DNA from: CAIVAT01 sp964525995 | GTDB lineage: Bacteria > Bacteroidota > Bacteroidia > Bacteroidales > FEN-979 | Direction of reading: 5' to 3' | DNA length: 64,000 nt | NCBI GenBank assembly: GCA_964525995.1 | Contig: CAZGIM010000014.1 | Coordinates: 1-64,000 of the forward strand | Shown here: positions 18,071-27,604 of the stretch, piece after piece | How positions within the stretch are numbered: the first letter of the stretch is position 1 | Layout of the letters: every line of letters begins with the position of its first letter | Notes under the pieces: generated by a model | Told to the model about the DNA's origin: nothing | Databases searched by the model: none | Seen by the model: the letters and a program-made list of their open reading frames with translations, nothing else | Made by a program: the position numbers and the translations under genes

Positions 18071-18511
18071 ATGGATGAACTACAACAGCAACCTGTACCT
18101 GAGACAACACCCCAAAGGCCCGTTCTGCTGACGGTCGTTTGTATTCTGACCTTTATCGGGAGCGGCATGAACATATTCTCCAGTCTGGTCATAGCCGGTT
18201 TTCATGAAACCTTCATCCAGATTGCCCAGGAATTTGCCGATAAATTCAACCTTCCCGGAATGGAGGTCATTGCCGAAGCAAAACCCTTGTTTTTTCTGGT
18301 TTCCGCCATCTTTTATGCAGGCTCTCTTGCCGGTGCCATCCTGATGATGAACCTGAAAAAAACAGGATTTCACCTTTACACCGTCAGTCAGATCCTGTTG
18401 ATTCTTGCACCGATGTACTTTCTGCATCAAAACAGTCCGGGATTAGCCGACATGTTGTTTTCAGGGATTTTCATCCTGCTTTACGGAATGCATTTGAAAC
18501 TAATGAAATAG
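18071..18511 (+). CDS. Hypothetical four-helix membrane protein
   Basis: This 146-residue protein begins with a Pro/Gln-rich tail and has four predicted membrane segments, the first at PVLLTVVCILTFIGSGMNIF. The ATG at 18071, five bases after the previous stop, is preferred to an overlapping upstream start at 17951, whose extra 40 residues are read out of frame through the previous gene. It resembles the next gene product in layout (ARPILLxVxCIxxF opening), so the two are probably paralogues. No function can be assigned. Confidence 0.7.
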   Translation: MDELQQQPVPETTPQRPVLLTVVCILTFIGSGMNIFSSLVIAGFHETFIQIAQEFADKFNLPGMEVIAEAKPLFFLVSAIFYAGSLAGAILMMNLKKTGFHLYTVSQILLILAPMYFLHQNSPGLADMLFSGIFILLYGMHLKLMK

Positions 18512-18514
18512 ATC

Positions 18515-18940
18515 ATGCCGGAAAGCTCCCGACCCGTCAAATCAACTCCGGTTTACAGCGCTTCACGACCTATTTTACTGTCGGTGTTGTGTATCTTTTC
18601 GTGGGTTTTCTTCGGACTGCTCAGCATTTTCTTTCTTGCCGGCACGATCAAAGCCGACTGGATCGCCAGGGTCACCAACCAGTACCTTTCCTCAGCCTCC
18701 TATTCCGCTGGGGAGATCAGGGTACTTATGGTCTCCGGGCTTGTGTTGCATCTGATCGGAATTTACGGCGTTGCCGGGATCTGGAACCTGAAAAAGAGCG
18801 GGTACCTGGTTCTTTCCGGTTCATGCCTGATCATTTCACTGTACCAGTTGTTCAACCCTTCTTACACGGTGATCACCGTACTTCTTTATATCTTTTTAGT
18901 CATTATTTTCGGGCTCTTCATCAAACGGTATCACCGATGA
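18515..18940 (+). CDS. Hypothetical four-helix membrane protein, paralogue of the previous gene
   Basis: The 141-residue protein repeats the pattern of its upstream neighbour: a short polar N-terminus, RPILLSVLCIFSWVFFGLLS as the first helix, a GIYGVAGIWNLKKSGYLVL middle part (the neighbour has AGAILMMNLKKTGFHLYTV) and a hydrophobic C-terminus. The shared NLKKxG turn supports common descent. Only three bases separate the genes. Function is unknown. Confidence 0.7.
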   Translation: MPESSRPVKSTPVYSASRPILLSVLCIFSWVFFGLLSIFFLAGTIKADWIARVTNQYLSSASYSAGEIRVLMVSGLVLHLIGIYGVAGIWNLKKSGYLVLSGSCLIISLYQLFNPSYTVITVLLYIFLVIIFGLFIKRYHR

Positions 18941-19064
18941 ATCCTGAGTCAGACCAGGATGTTATGGGGCATCCTTTACACCTTTTCCCAGCTATAAAAA
19001 AATATTGTTAAAAATTATTAAAATTTTATTCAATTCTGCTTGGTAAGGTGAAAAGTAATGCTTA

Positions 19065-19108
19065 AAATTGCAATGAGATATGGACGAAACTGCAATTTAT
19101 CTCCATAT
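19065..19108 (+). other. Interleaved inverted repeats upstream of susC
   Basis: AAATTGCA (19065-19072) is complementary to TGCAATTT (19091-19098), and ATATGGA (19078-19084) to TCCATAT (19102-19108). The two pairs interleave, so in RNA they would form an H-type pseudoknot 90 bases before the susC start. The region is AT-rich, so chance is possible. Confidence 0.3.
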
Positions 19109-19197
19109 ATAAAAAGTTGTCGCAATTCGACATCTTCAAAGAATTATATTTATAATTTACTGATTATTAACACATTTACTAACAAAAATCAAATTGT

Positions 19198-22100
19198 ATG
19201 AGAAAGTTTACAATTTTCCTCGCCCTTATGCTTTTCATAGGGTTGCAGGTTGCCCATGCCCAGCGAACCATCACTGGCAAGGTCACAAGTGCTGATGACG
19301 GATCCGGCATTCCAGGGGCTACCATTCTCGTTAAAGGCACAGCAGTAGGAGCCATCACCGATGTTGACGGTAACTACTCACTGAATGTGCCCAAAGACAA
19401 AAACACCATTTTGGTATCCTATGTCGGTATGCAAACACAGGAAATCATTCTGGGAACAGACAATGTAGTGAATGTAGTACTTCAGGCCAGTGTCAAGGAG
19501 CTTGAAGGCATTGTGGTCACTGCTCTGGGTGTCACCCGTGAAAAGAAAGCGCTCGGGTATTCCGTCCAGGATGTTAAAGGCGGTGAATTGCAAACCGACG
19601 GAACCGCAAACGTCATCAATCAGTTATCGGGTCGTGTCGCCGGTGTTCAGGTGACCTCCGCCACCGGTAACATGGGAGGTTCCTCACGTATCCTGATCCG
19701 TGGTATCAACTCAATCTCTGGTAACAACCAGCCACTGTTTGTTATCGACGGAACCATCATCGACAACAGCGACTTCAATACCAACAACACGGCCCGTGGC
19801 GCCGGCGGTTACGACTATGGTAACATGGCCCAGGACATCAATCCCGATGACATCGCTTCGATCTCCGTACTTAAAGGTGCAAATGCTGCCGCTCTTTACG
19901 GATCACGCGCTGCCAACGGAGTCATCCTCATCACCACCAAAAAAGGCGAACAGCAAAAAGGAAAAAAGATCGGTATTGAATTCAGCACCGGTCTCAGCTT
20001 CGAACAAGTCGCCTACCTTCCCGAATATCAAACGGATTACGGTGGAGGTAACGGCGGATTAGATGCAACCTGGGAAATTAAGACTTATGATGATGACCAG
20101 GGATACTATAAAGTGCCTGCTCCCGATGGTTCTTACCAGTCATTTGACCTTGGAATGGACTATGGAGTCGACGAAAGTTTCGGTCCTGCCTACAATCTGA
20201 CTGCCGGTGAATACCTGAAAAATTATGAAATCGACCTCACCGGAACTGCCTATGAAAATCAACCCATCTATTACCGGCCTTACTATAGCTTCGATGCATG
20301 GGATACCGAACACTATGGCAAATCAATCGAATGGAAAACTCCCAAAAATGATGTGAAGTCCTTCTTCAACACGGGAATCGGCTGGACCAACAACGTAGCC
20401 TTTACCGGCGGCAGCGACAAGGCCCAGGTGCGTCTGGCTCTCGGTACCTTCAACTCCTCAGGTTATATGCCCAAATCGACTCTCGACCGGTACACGGTAA
20501 ATCTGAGCGCAAGCGTAAACCTGACCAAAGATCTCCGCGCATTTGCCGATATGAACTATATCAGCACCAAGACCAAGGGTCGTCCCGAGGTTGGATACGG
20601 CGATGTAAATCCGGTTGAACGTTTCAACCAGTGGGGACAACGTCAGCTCGACATGATGGACCAGAAAAGCTATATCAATCCCGACGGAACCCAGCGTTCA
20701 TGGAACCGTACCTCCATGGATGATCCGACACCGGCTTATTCAAACAATCCTTATTGGGATCGTAACATGAACTACCAGAACGACAAACGTGACCGTTATT
20801 ACGGAAACGTAGGTTTGTCGTGGCAGATCACAAGCTGGTTAAGGGCTCAGGGAAAAGTTAACCTCGACAATTACTCATTCCGCATCCAGGAGCGCGTTGC
20901 AATTGGATCGGCTTCCCAGTCATCGTACCGCGAAACCGTTCGTCAGAACTCCGAACTTAATGCCGAGTTCCTCTTCCTGGTTGATAAGACCTTTGCAAAA
21001 GACTGGCGTTTAAATGCGACCTTCGGCGGCAACATGATGGACCGCACCTATAAAATGAATGCAGGCGCCACCATCGGCGGACTGATCATTCCGGAACTCT
21101 ATACCTTAAGCAACTCCCTCACCAATGTTGCCAGCGATTACAAATCCTGGAAGCGCATCAACAGCTTGTATGGAAGCGTATCGTTAGGATGGAGAGGCAT
21201 GATCTATTTGGATATCACCGGTCGTAACGACTGGTCATCGACTCTGCCGTCGGATAAGAACAGCTATTTCTATCCCAGCTTCTCCTTAGGATGGGTGGTC
21301 TCTGAACTTCCGGCCCTGAAAGAAGCCAAATGGTTGAGCTTTGCAAAAGTCAGAGGAGGTTGGGCAAGTGTAGGTAACGATACCGATCCTTACCGGACAC
21401 TCCTGACCTATTCGAACTTTACCGATACCGATGGAAATCCTTACCATTTCCCGCCTTACGGACTTTACACACTCCCGACAACCCTGAACAATGCGGAATT
21501 GAGATCCGAATCAACCAAATCATGGGAATTCGGAGCTGAATTATGGGTTCTGCAAAAACGCCTGGGTGTTGATTTCACATACTACAGCAAAATTTCGAAC
21601 GATCAGATCATTCCGGTGGCCGTTTCAGGCGCCTCGGGTTACTCGTTCAAAGTGCTGAATGCCGGCGAAATCACCAACAAGGGATACGAAATCTTCCTGA
21701 CTGCCATTCCTGTAAGAGTGAAGCAAAACTTTGAATGGACACTCACCGCTAACTTCTCACGCAACCGCAACCAGGTTGTTGAACTGATCGAAGGTATTGA
21801 CAACCTCCAGTTAGGTGTCGGTCCGTTTAATGTTACTGTAAATGCTGCAGTAGGAGAGGAATACGGACAGCTCATGGGTACCGACTTCATCTATGACTCC
21901 GATGGCAACAAGGTTGTTGGCTCGAATGGCCGCTACCTGTCGTCGGCAGTTAAACCGCTTGGTACGATTCTGCCCGATTTCAACCTTGGTATTGGCAATG
22001 AATTTAAGATCTTCGGATTTGATCTGCGCGTGTTGTTCGACATCCAGGTCGGCGGAAAATTCTTCTCGACCACCAAGATGTGGGGAACCTATACTGGTAT

Positions 22101-22536
22101 CCTCAAAGAATCGGCTGAGAACGGAATCCGTGAAAACGGTGTCGTGATCGACGCTATGGTCGCCAAATATGTAGATGGGAAGGTTGTTTATAATCCCGAT
22201 GGAACCGCTCAGGTTACCGGCGTGAACACCAAGAACATTGATGCCTATACCTGGACAACCGATCATTACAACGGTCCTGCCGCTCAGAACGTATTGGATG
22301 CCGATTACATCAAATTACGTGAACTGACATTATCCTATACCATACCGGCAAAACTTACCGGCCCGATCCACAACCTCAAAATCGGCCTCTTCGGCAGAAA
22401 TCTGGCAACCTTCGGAACCGCCATGAAGGGAATCGATCCTGAACAGAACTCAAGCTCCGGAAACATCCAGGGTATTGAAGGTGCAGGATTACCATCTCTC
22501 AGGACCTTTGGTTTCAATGTTGGCTTTAACTTTTAA
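19198..22536 (+). CDS. SusC/RagA-family TonB-linked outer membrane transporter
   Basis: The 1112-residue protein has a signal peptide (cleavage after HAQ at about residue 22), an N-terminal carboxypeptidase-D regulatory-like domain (RTITGKVTSADDGSGIPGA to about residue 100), the SusC signature plug (ISVLKGANAAALYGSRAANG preceded by RILIRGINS) and a long beta-barrel ending in aromatic FNVGFNF. With the SusD protein 18 bases downstream it forms a lid-and-barrel importer for oligosaccharides or peptides in the outer membrane. No carbohydrate-active enzyme or regulator is adjacent, so the substrate cannot be predicted. Confidence 0.95.
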   Translation: MRKFTIFLALMLFIGLQVAHAQRTITGKVTSADDGSGIPGATILVKGTAVGAITDVDGNYSLNVPKDKNTILVSYVGMQTQEIILGTDNVVNVVLQASVKELEGIVVTALGVTREKKALGYSVQDVKGGELQTDGTANVINQLSGRVAGVQVTSATGNMGGSSRILIRGINSISGNNQPLFVIDGTIIDNSDFNTNNTARGAGGYDYGNMAQDINPDDIASISVLKGANAAALYGSRAANGVILITTKKGEQQKGKKIGIEFSTGLSFEQVAYLPEYQTDYGGGNGGLDATWEIKTYDDDQGYYKVPAPDGSYQSFDLGMDYGVDESFGPAYNLTAGEYLKNYEIDLTGTAYENQPIYYRPYYSFDAWDTEHYGKSIEWKTPKNDVKSFFNTGIGWTNNVAFTGGSDKAQVRLALGTFNSSGYMPKSTLDRYTVNLSASVNLTKDLRAFADMNYISTKTKGRPEVGYGDVNPVERFNQWGQRQLDMMDQKSYINPDGTQRSWNRTSMDDPTPAYSNNPYWDRNMNYQNDKRDRYYGNVGLSWQITSWLRAQGKVNLDNYSFRIQERVAIGSASQSSYRETVRQNSELNAEFLFLVDKTFAKDWRLNATFGGNMMDRTYKMNAGATIGGLIIPELYTLSNSLTNVASDYKSWKRINSLYGSVSLGWRGMIYLDITGRNDWSSTLPSDKNSYFYPSFSLGWVVSELPALKEAKWLSFAKVRGGWASVGNDTDPYRTLLTYSNFTDTDGNPYHFPPYGLYTLPTTLNNAELRSESTKSWEFGAELWVLQKRLGVDFTYYSKISNDQIIPVAVSGASGYSFKVLNAGEITNKGYEIFLTAIPVRVKQNFEWTLTANFSRNRNQVVELIEGIDNLQLGVGPFNVTVNAAVGEEYGQLMGTDFIYDSDGNKVVGSNGRYLSSAVKPLGTILPDFNLGIGNEFKIFGFDLRVLFDIQVGGKFFSTTKMWGTYTGILKESAENGIRENGVVIDAMVAKYVDGKVVYNPDGTAQVTGVNTKNIDAYTWTTDHYNGPAAQNVLDADYIKLRELTLSYTIPAKLTGPIHNLKIGLFGRNLATFGTAMKGIDPEQNSSSGNIQGIEGAGLPSLRTFGFNVGFNF

Positions 22537-22554
22537 TCTTGAAAGGAACAAAAT

Positions 22555-24168
22555 ATGAAAACGATAATAAAACTTACTCTTGGGTTGTTTTTGGCGGTTT
22601 TCGTGATGAGCTGTACCAAAAACTTCGATAAAATCGATGAGAATCCAAATCAGCCCGCTGAAGTTGGAACACCTACCCTGTTGACAGGAGCCATGAAAGG
22701 CTTGTGCGACGATATCTATGATGAATGGTGGGGCGGCCGTCAGAGCATGCTTTGGGCCCAATACTGGTGCCAGCGTAACTATCCCTCTGAAGATCGTTTT
22801 GCTATCCGTCAGAATATCAATAACCAGTACTGGCGACTGATCTATCATGACGTGAAGAACCTGGTCGAGATTATTGATCTCAACACAAACCCCGAAACCA
22901 AGGCCAAGGCCCTAACCTATGGGGATAACGATAACCAGATCGCAGTCGCGACCATCCTGAAAGTATGGGCCATGCAGATCATGGCCGATACCTGGGGCGA
23001 TATTCCTTACCAGGAAGCCTTCCAGGGCGACGCCGAAGCGCCGATCTACACGCCGAAATACGATAAACTGCAGGCGATCTATGCAAATTTCCTTACCGAA
23101 TTGAAAACAGCCGTCGACCGGATCAACCTGGATGCCCCCGGATTTATTACCGGCGATAACATCTATGGTGGCGATATGGGTCTCTGGAAGAAATTCGGAA
23201 ACTCCCTGCGCTTACGCGTTGCCATGCGTATGTCGGCTATCGATAACTATGCCGCGGCAAAAGCCATTTTCGAAGAAGTGGGCGAAGACGGACTGATCCT
23301 TTCCAACTTGGAGAATGCCAAATTCCCCTATATCGGCCAGGCTCCGAACAACTCACCCTTGTACGACGCTTACTGGACCAGCGCGCGTAATGACTTCACT
23401 ACCTGCAAAACCCTGGTCAACCTGCTGAAGGGTGTCGACGATACCCTGAACGCTAAACCCAACCCCTTCCATGGAATGGTTGACCCCCGCCTTCAGATTT
23501 ACTCCCGCATCCGTAACGCTTCGGCAGGCTATATCGGAATGCCATACGGTATGACCGAAGGACAAACCCAGCAATATTGGACCAAAAAATTGTGCCCGAG
23601 TTTTTACGGCGCCGCGGCATATAATGTTAATACCGCTATCGTAATCCTGAATGCAAAATATGCCCCCGTGTTTATGGAAGCTGCCGAAGTTGAATTTATG
23701 CTTTCAGAGCTTAACGGCTTTTCACAGGATCATTACGAACATGGCGTTCGTGCTTCTATGGAACATTGGAGGGATATCTGTGTTGAATTAGAGGGTCGCG
23801 ACGCCAGTTGGGCTGCCGATTACGATGCCGCTGTTGAAGAGTTTTTATCAGCAATACCTGCAGCTACCAAGGAAACGGTTCTTACCCAGAAGTATCTTGC
23901 TTTCTACAACCAGGGATACCAGGCTTGGGCCGAGTACCGCCGGACCGGTCAACCCAGCTATATGCTGAAACCGTATGAACATACCAGCGTGGCAACCGAT
24001 GGTTCACTGATCGATTTCATTCCTTTGGTGACACTGAACGACATCCCGCGTCGTTTAACCTATCCGCAACAGGAATTCACCGTTAACGGAGCCAATGCAA
24101 CTGCTGCAGCGGCTGCTGTTGGTGGAGACCAGATGTCAACCAAATTATGGTGGGAACCCACGAAATAA
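22555..24168 (+). CDS. SusD/RagB-family surface lipoprotein
   Basis: The 537-residue protein has a lipoprotein signal ending in FVMSC (Cys20) and the SusD fold. MQIMADTWGDIPYQEAFQ is the typical SusD motif, with helical TPR-like segments and the C-terminal RRLTYPQQEF motif, which is typical of the SusD-like branch. It should cap the SusC channel encoded directly upstream and capture the substrate. A strong terminator lies just after the stop, so the operon contains only these two genes. Confidence 0.95.
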   Translation: MKTIIKLTLGLFLAVFVMSCTKNFDKIDENPNQPAEVGTPTLLTGAMKGLCDDIYDEWWGGRQSMLWAQYWCQRNYPSEDRFAIRQNINNQYWRLIYHDVKNLVEIIDLNTNPETKAKALTYGDNDNQIAVATILKVWAMQIMADTWGDIPYQEAFQGDAEAPIYTPKYDKLQAIYANFLTELKTAVDRINLDAPGFITGDNIYGGDMGLWKKFGNSLRLRVAMRMSAIDNYAAAKAIFEEVGEDGLILSNLENAKFPYIGQAPNNSPLYDAYWTSARNDFTTCKTLVNLLKGVDDTLNAKPNPFHGMVDPRLQIYSRIRNASAGYIGMPYGMTEGQTQQYWTKKLCPSFYGAAAYNVNTAIVILNAKYAPVFMEAAEVEFMLSELNGFSQDHYEHGVRASMEHWRDICVELEGRDASWAADYDAAVEEFLSAIPAATKETVLTQKYLAFYNQGYQAWAEYRRTGQPSYMLKPYEHTSVATDGSLIDFIPLVTLNDIPRRLTYPQQEFTVNGANATAAAAAVGGDQMSTKLWWEPTK

Positions 24169-24185
24169 AGGGAAAACCACGAAAC

Positions 24186-24218
24186 AAAAAAGGCGGTCCG
24201 AAAGGCCGCCTTTTTTTT
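24186..24218. terminator. Bidirectional intrinsic terminator between susD and the ceramide operon
   Basis: AAAAAAGGCGG-T-CC and GGCCGCCTTTTTTTT enclose a GAAA loop, giving a GC-rich stem with one bulged T, flanked by an A-run and a T-run. It can end transcripts from both the plus-strand susCD and the minus-strand sphingolipid operon, whose last stop codon lies in the T-run. Confidence 0.9.
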
Positions 24219-25221
24219 ATAACCAACCTTCCTGCCGGTACCAGGTCAGGGCTTCCTGCACCCCTTTCTCGAGATCGTATTCGGCTTTGAAATTAAAATC
24301 CCGCCGTAGTGGCTCAACATCACACCGCCAGTTGGTGCTGCTAAGCACGTTGTACTTGTCGGAATTCAGCGTAGGAACGGCGCCCCACAAGCCCGCGATC
24401 TTTTCACCTGAAACCGCAATAAGTTTAACCAGGAATTTGGGAATCGTGATGCGCAGGGTTTTTTTATTGAGAATTTTCTTAGTGATCTCCGCAAATAATT
24501 CAGATGGATATTCCTTACCATCGGCTACAAAATAGGCCTTCTGCACATGCGGCGAGTTCAACGCATCGAAGATCAACCTTACAAGGTCGCGGACATAGAT
24601 GAAGGTCAGAACCTGCTTTTTAAATCCGATGTAAGGCTCCAGCCCCCGGTTGATCGTTTGAAAAAAGACAAAATAATCTGTTTCCCTGGGGCCATAAACC
24701 CCGGTAGGACGGAAGATAAGCCAGGGGAAACCGGATAAGCCGGTAATGTAATTCTCAGCATCCAGTTTGCTGAATCCGTAAAGTTCAATCGGTTTGGGGG
24801 TATCGTTCAGTCTGACGGGCTGCCCCGTAACCGGATCGCCGGGGCCGAAGGCCGCCAGGCTGCTCATGTAAATGAACTTTTCGGGTACCATATCGGTGGC
24901 GATCAACGCTTCGATAAAATTCCGTGTATTAACGCAATTGACCCTGTGAAAATCCTCTTTCTTTTTCGTTTTGGTTACTCCGGCGCTATGAATGATGTAA
25001 TCAAACCTGATGCCGCGCGATTTATATTCAGCCAATACAACCTGAATCTTTTCGAAGGTGGAAAAGTCGAATTCGGCAAATTTTATCCGTGGATCCTTAA
25101 GGTACTTCCTGGAGCTGGAAGACCTGACTCCCGCGTAAACATCATGACCTCTTTTAAGTCCTTCCTCCACAAAAAAACTGCCGATAAATCCGCTGGCACC
25201 GGTGATGAGTATTGCAGCCAT
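24217..25221 (-). CDS. NAD-dependent epimerase/dehydratase, putative ceramide reductase CerR
   Basis: The 334-residue protein is an extended short-chain dehydrogenase: nucleotide-binding GASGFIGSFF at the N-terminus, YMSSLAAFG, and catalytic YGFSK (Tyr-x3-Lys). By itself it could act on many sugars or sterols. Its place as third gene after a serine palmitoyltransferase and a GNAT protein matches the bacterial ceramide pathway described in Caulobacter (spt, bCerS, cerR), where the epimerase-like enzyme reduces the 3-keto group of the oxidised ceramide. It follows the GNAT gene by 10 bases. Assignment to CerR is by context. Confidence 0.75.
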   Translation of the reverse strand: MAAILITGASGFIGSFFVEEGLKRGHDVYAGVRSSSSRKYLKDPRIKFAEFDFSTFEKIQVVLAEYKSRGIRFDYIIHSAGVTKTKKKEDFHRVNCVNTRNFIEALIATDMVPEKFIYMSSLAAFGPGDPVTGQPVRLNDTPKPIELYGFSKLDAENYITGLSGFPWLIFRPTGVYGPRETDYFVFFQTINRGLEPYIGFKKQVLTFIYVRDLVRLIFDALNSPHVQKAYFVADGKEYPSELFAEITKKILNKKTLRITIPKFLVKLIAVSGEKIAGLWGAVPTLNSDKYNVLSSTNWRCDVEPLRRDFNFKAEYDLEKGVQEALTWYRQEGWL

Positions 25222-25231
25222 ATGATTGATG

Positions 25232-26365
25232 TTAGAAGTGTCGCGTCCAGCACCGACGGGTCAGATGCTGCCGGCCATTGAAATTCTTCCAGATGGTAAG
25301 CGCTTTGGCATTCTCTTCAAGCTGGGGATTGGTGATTGCCTTGGTAATCCCATATTTTATATACGCTTTATGCATCTCATTGTAATAAAGCGAATTGATT
25401 CCCTTGCCATGAAAATCGGGCCGGACCCCGTTGAGATACATATCGATGGTGTCGTTCTTCTTCATCGCACGCAGAATATACCACCATCCCAGGGGAAAAA
25501 GCTTTCCCCTGCATTTCTGTAAGGCTTTGGTTAGTGAAGGCATTGAAACTCCAAATCCAACCACTTCATCCTGTTGATCGAGTATGAATGAGACAAACTG
25601 TGGTTGTACAAAACCAAAATAGGCCTTGACATACATCTCGATCTGCCGGTCGGAAAGTTTCGTAAAACCGTACAGTTCATCGAAAGCCTTGTTCAACGTC
25701 GCGAACATTTTTGAAGCATAAGGAAGTAATTCCTTAGCCTTCTTTGCTTCGAGCAGCCTGAGATGATACTTCTCGAGAACAAGCTTGGAGAGACGGTCAA
25801 CTTTGTCGGGAATCTCAGGTGGGATGCCAAATTCGTACTGTACCCAGTCGGCGGCTTTTGCAAAACCCAGCCGTTCCATATGGGTAACATAATAGGGATA
25901 ATTATAAATGGATGCCAGCGTGGCCTGTTCTTCAAATCCCTTGATTAGCATCCCTTCATTGTCCATATCGGAAAAACCAAGTGGTCCGTGGATGCCGTCC
26001 ATCCCTTTGGAACGGCCCCACTCAACAACCCGGTTGATGAGGGCTTCGGAAATCAGGGGGTCATCATAAAAATCGATCCAACCAAAACGGACGAGTTTTT
26101 CATTCCACCGTTCATTGGCTTTGTGGTTGATGATCCCGGCTATCCGGCCGACTGTCTTACCGCCCTGACGGGCTATCCAGTAAGAAGCTTCACAAAAATC
26201 AAAAGCAGGGTTCTTATCCCTGCTCAGCGTTTTAATTTCGTCCATCCTAAGTGGCGGACACCAGTACGGGTTATTTTTGTAAAGCTCGTTCTGAAATGCA
26301 ATAAATTTCCTCAGATCTCTTTTGGTGATAACTTCTCTGAGTTCAATCGGGGTAGTTCCGGTCAT
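25232..26365 (-). CDS. GNAT-fold acyltransferase, putative bacterial ceramide synthase
   Basis: The 377-residue protein has an N-terminal segment (ITKRDLRKFIAFQNELYKNN) and a GNAT-like core (IARQGGKTVGRIAGIINHKANE), ending in the conserved LEENAKALTIWKNFNGRQH. It is the type of long GNAT protein that accompanies serine palmitoyltransferase in Bacteroidota, and the Caulobacter ceramide synthase is a GNAT-family protein, so it probably acylates the 3-ketosphinganine amine. It lies six bases after spt. There is no membrane helix. The function is inferred from gene order and fold. Confidence 0.7.
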   Translation of the reverse strand: MTGTTPIELREVITKRDLRKFIAFQNELYKNNPYWCPPLRMDEIKTLSRDKNPAFDFCEASYWIARQGGKTVGRIAGIINHKANERWNEKLVRFGWIDFYDDPLISEALINRVVEWGRSKGMDGIHGPLGFSDMDNEGMLIKGFEEQATLASIYNYPYYVTHMERLGFAKAADWVQYEFGIPPEIPDKVDRLSKLVLEKYHLRLLEAKKAKELLPYASKMFATLNKAFDELYGFTKLSDRQIEMYVKAYFGFVQPQFVSFILDQQDEVVGFGVSMPSLTKALQKCRGKLFPLGWWYILRAMKKNDTIDMYLNGVRPDFHGKGINSLYYNEMHKAYIKYGITKAITNPQLEENAKALTIWKNFNGRQHLTRRCWTRHF

Positions 26366-26371
26366 GCGATT

Positions 26372-27559
26372 TTAAGGGATAATGTGGAGCTTTTTCCCCA
26401 ACTTCTCAAATTTGTCCAACGCTACATCAATCTGATCTTTGGTGTGGGTGGCCATCAGGGAAAATCGAATAAGGGTATTATCCTTGCTGACGGCGGGAGC
26501 CACAACAGGATTGACAAAAATACCCTCATCCATGAGTAAATGCGTCAGGGTGAGGGTTTTCAGATTATCGCGGATGTACAGTGGTATGATGGGTGTAACG
26601 GTATTCCCTATATCAAATCCAAGTTTTTTAAAATTGTCAATGGTATAATGGGTAATATCCCAAAGATGCTGTATTCGTTCGGGTTCACTTTTGATGATTT
26701 CCACAGCGGTGAGAACGGCGGCGGCAGAGGCCGGAGTCATGGAAGCGCTGAATATCAGGCTTCTCGAATTATGCTTGATGAAGTTGATTGTTTCAAAATC
26801 ACTTGCAATAAAGCCTCCCAATGCGGCCAGGGATTTGGAGAAGGTTCCCATGATCAGGTCAACCTTGTGTGTCAGTCCGAAATGGCTTGCTGTCCCCGAT
26901 CCGTTCTTGCCGATCACCCCGATGGCATGGGCATCGTCGATCATGATCGTAGCTTCGAATTTATCGGCTAACCGGACAATTTCAGGGAGGTTCGCAATGT
27001 CGCCGTCCATGCTGAAGACACCATCCACCACGATCAGCTTGATCCGCGAGGGTTCACAGCGTTTTAACAAGCGTTCCAATGATTGCATGTCATTATGCCT
27101 GAACTTCATGACCTTGGCAAATGAGAGCCGGGTTGCTTCGATGATTGAGGCATGGTCGAGTTCATCGATAAGGATGTAATCATTGCGTCCGGTAACAGTC
27201 GGGATCACCCCCAGATTAACCTGAAATCCGGTGCTGTAAACCAAGGCGGCTTGTTTGCCGACAAATTCGGCCAACTTTTTTTCAAGTTCAATGTGGATGT
27301 CGAGGGTTCCGTTCAAAAAGCGGGAGCCTGCACAGCCGGTGCCATATTTACGGGTGGCCTGAATCGCGGCCTCCTTGATCCGGGGGTGGTTGGTCAAACC
27401 CATGTAACTGTTCGAGCCAAACATCAGCACCTTCCGCCCGTTTATGGTAACTACTGTGTCCTGATCCGATTCAATCATCCTGAAGAAAGGATAGATGCCC
27501 AACTTTTCCACCTTTTGGGGCTCGGTGTAGTGCGCCAGCTTACGTTGTAAAACCCTCAT
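26372..27559 (-). CDS. spt: Serine palmitoyltransferase, first enzyme of sphingolipid synthesis
   Basis: The 395-residue PLP enzyme belongs to the alpha-oxoamine synthase family (like KBL and BioF). It has DELDHASIIEATRLS, the Asp-binding IDDAHAIGVIGKNGSG and the PLP lysine in GTFSKSLAALGGF. In Bacteroidota this subgroup condenses serine with an acyl-CoA or acyl-ACP to give 3-ketosphinganine. The two downstream genes fit ceramide synthase and reductase. 2-amino-3-ketobutyrate-CoA ligase is the alternative reading, but the neighbours argue against it. A consensus -7 box lies about 32 bases upstream. Confidence 0.88.
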   Translation of the reverse strand: MRVLQRKLAHYTEPQKVEKLGIYPFFRMIESDQDTVVTINGRKVLMFGSNSYMGLTNHPRIKEAAIQATRKYGTGCAGSRFLNGTLDIHIELEKKLAEFVGKQAALVYSTGFQVNLGVIPTVTGRNDYILIDELDHASIIEATRLSFAKVMKFRHNDMQSLERLLKRCEPSRIKLIVVDGVFSMDGDIANLPEIVRLADKFEATIMIDDAHAIGVIGKNGSGTASHFGLTHKVDLIMGTFSKSLAALGGFIASDFETINFIKHNSRSLIFSASMTPASAAAVLTAVEIIKSEPERIQHLWDITHYTIDNFKKLGFDIGNTVTPIIPLYIRDNLKTLTLTHLLMDEGIFVNPVVAPAVSKDNTLIRFSLMATHTKDQIDVALDKFEKLGKKLHIIP

Positions 27560-27590
27560 CTTTTTTTATCTTAGGTTTGTAAAAAGCGTG

Positions 27591-27598
27591 CAAATATA
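27591..27598 (-). promoter_or_regulatory. -7 box (TATATTTG) for the sphingolipid operon
   Basis: Perfect TAnnTTTG on the minus strand in the 45-base gap between iorB and spt, about 32 bases before the spt ATG. It indicates that spt and the two following genes are transcribed separately from iorAB. Confidence 0.6.
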
Positions 27599-27604
27599 AT
27601 AAAA

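Noticed and set aside
19198..24168. Polysaccharide utilisation locus
   Set aside because: Only the SusC/SusD pair is present; no glycosidase, lyase, or sensor gene is adjacent and a terminator closes the operon.
26372..27559. 2-amino-3-ketobutyrate CoA ligase
   Set aside because: Same enzyme fold, but the two following genes fit ceramide synthesis, and no threonine dehydrogenase gene is adjacent.
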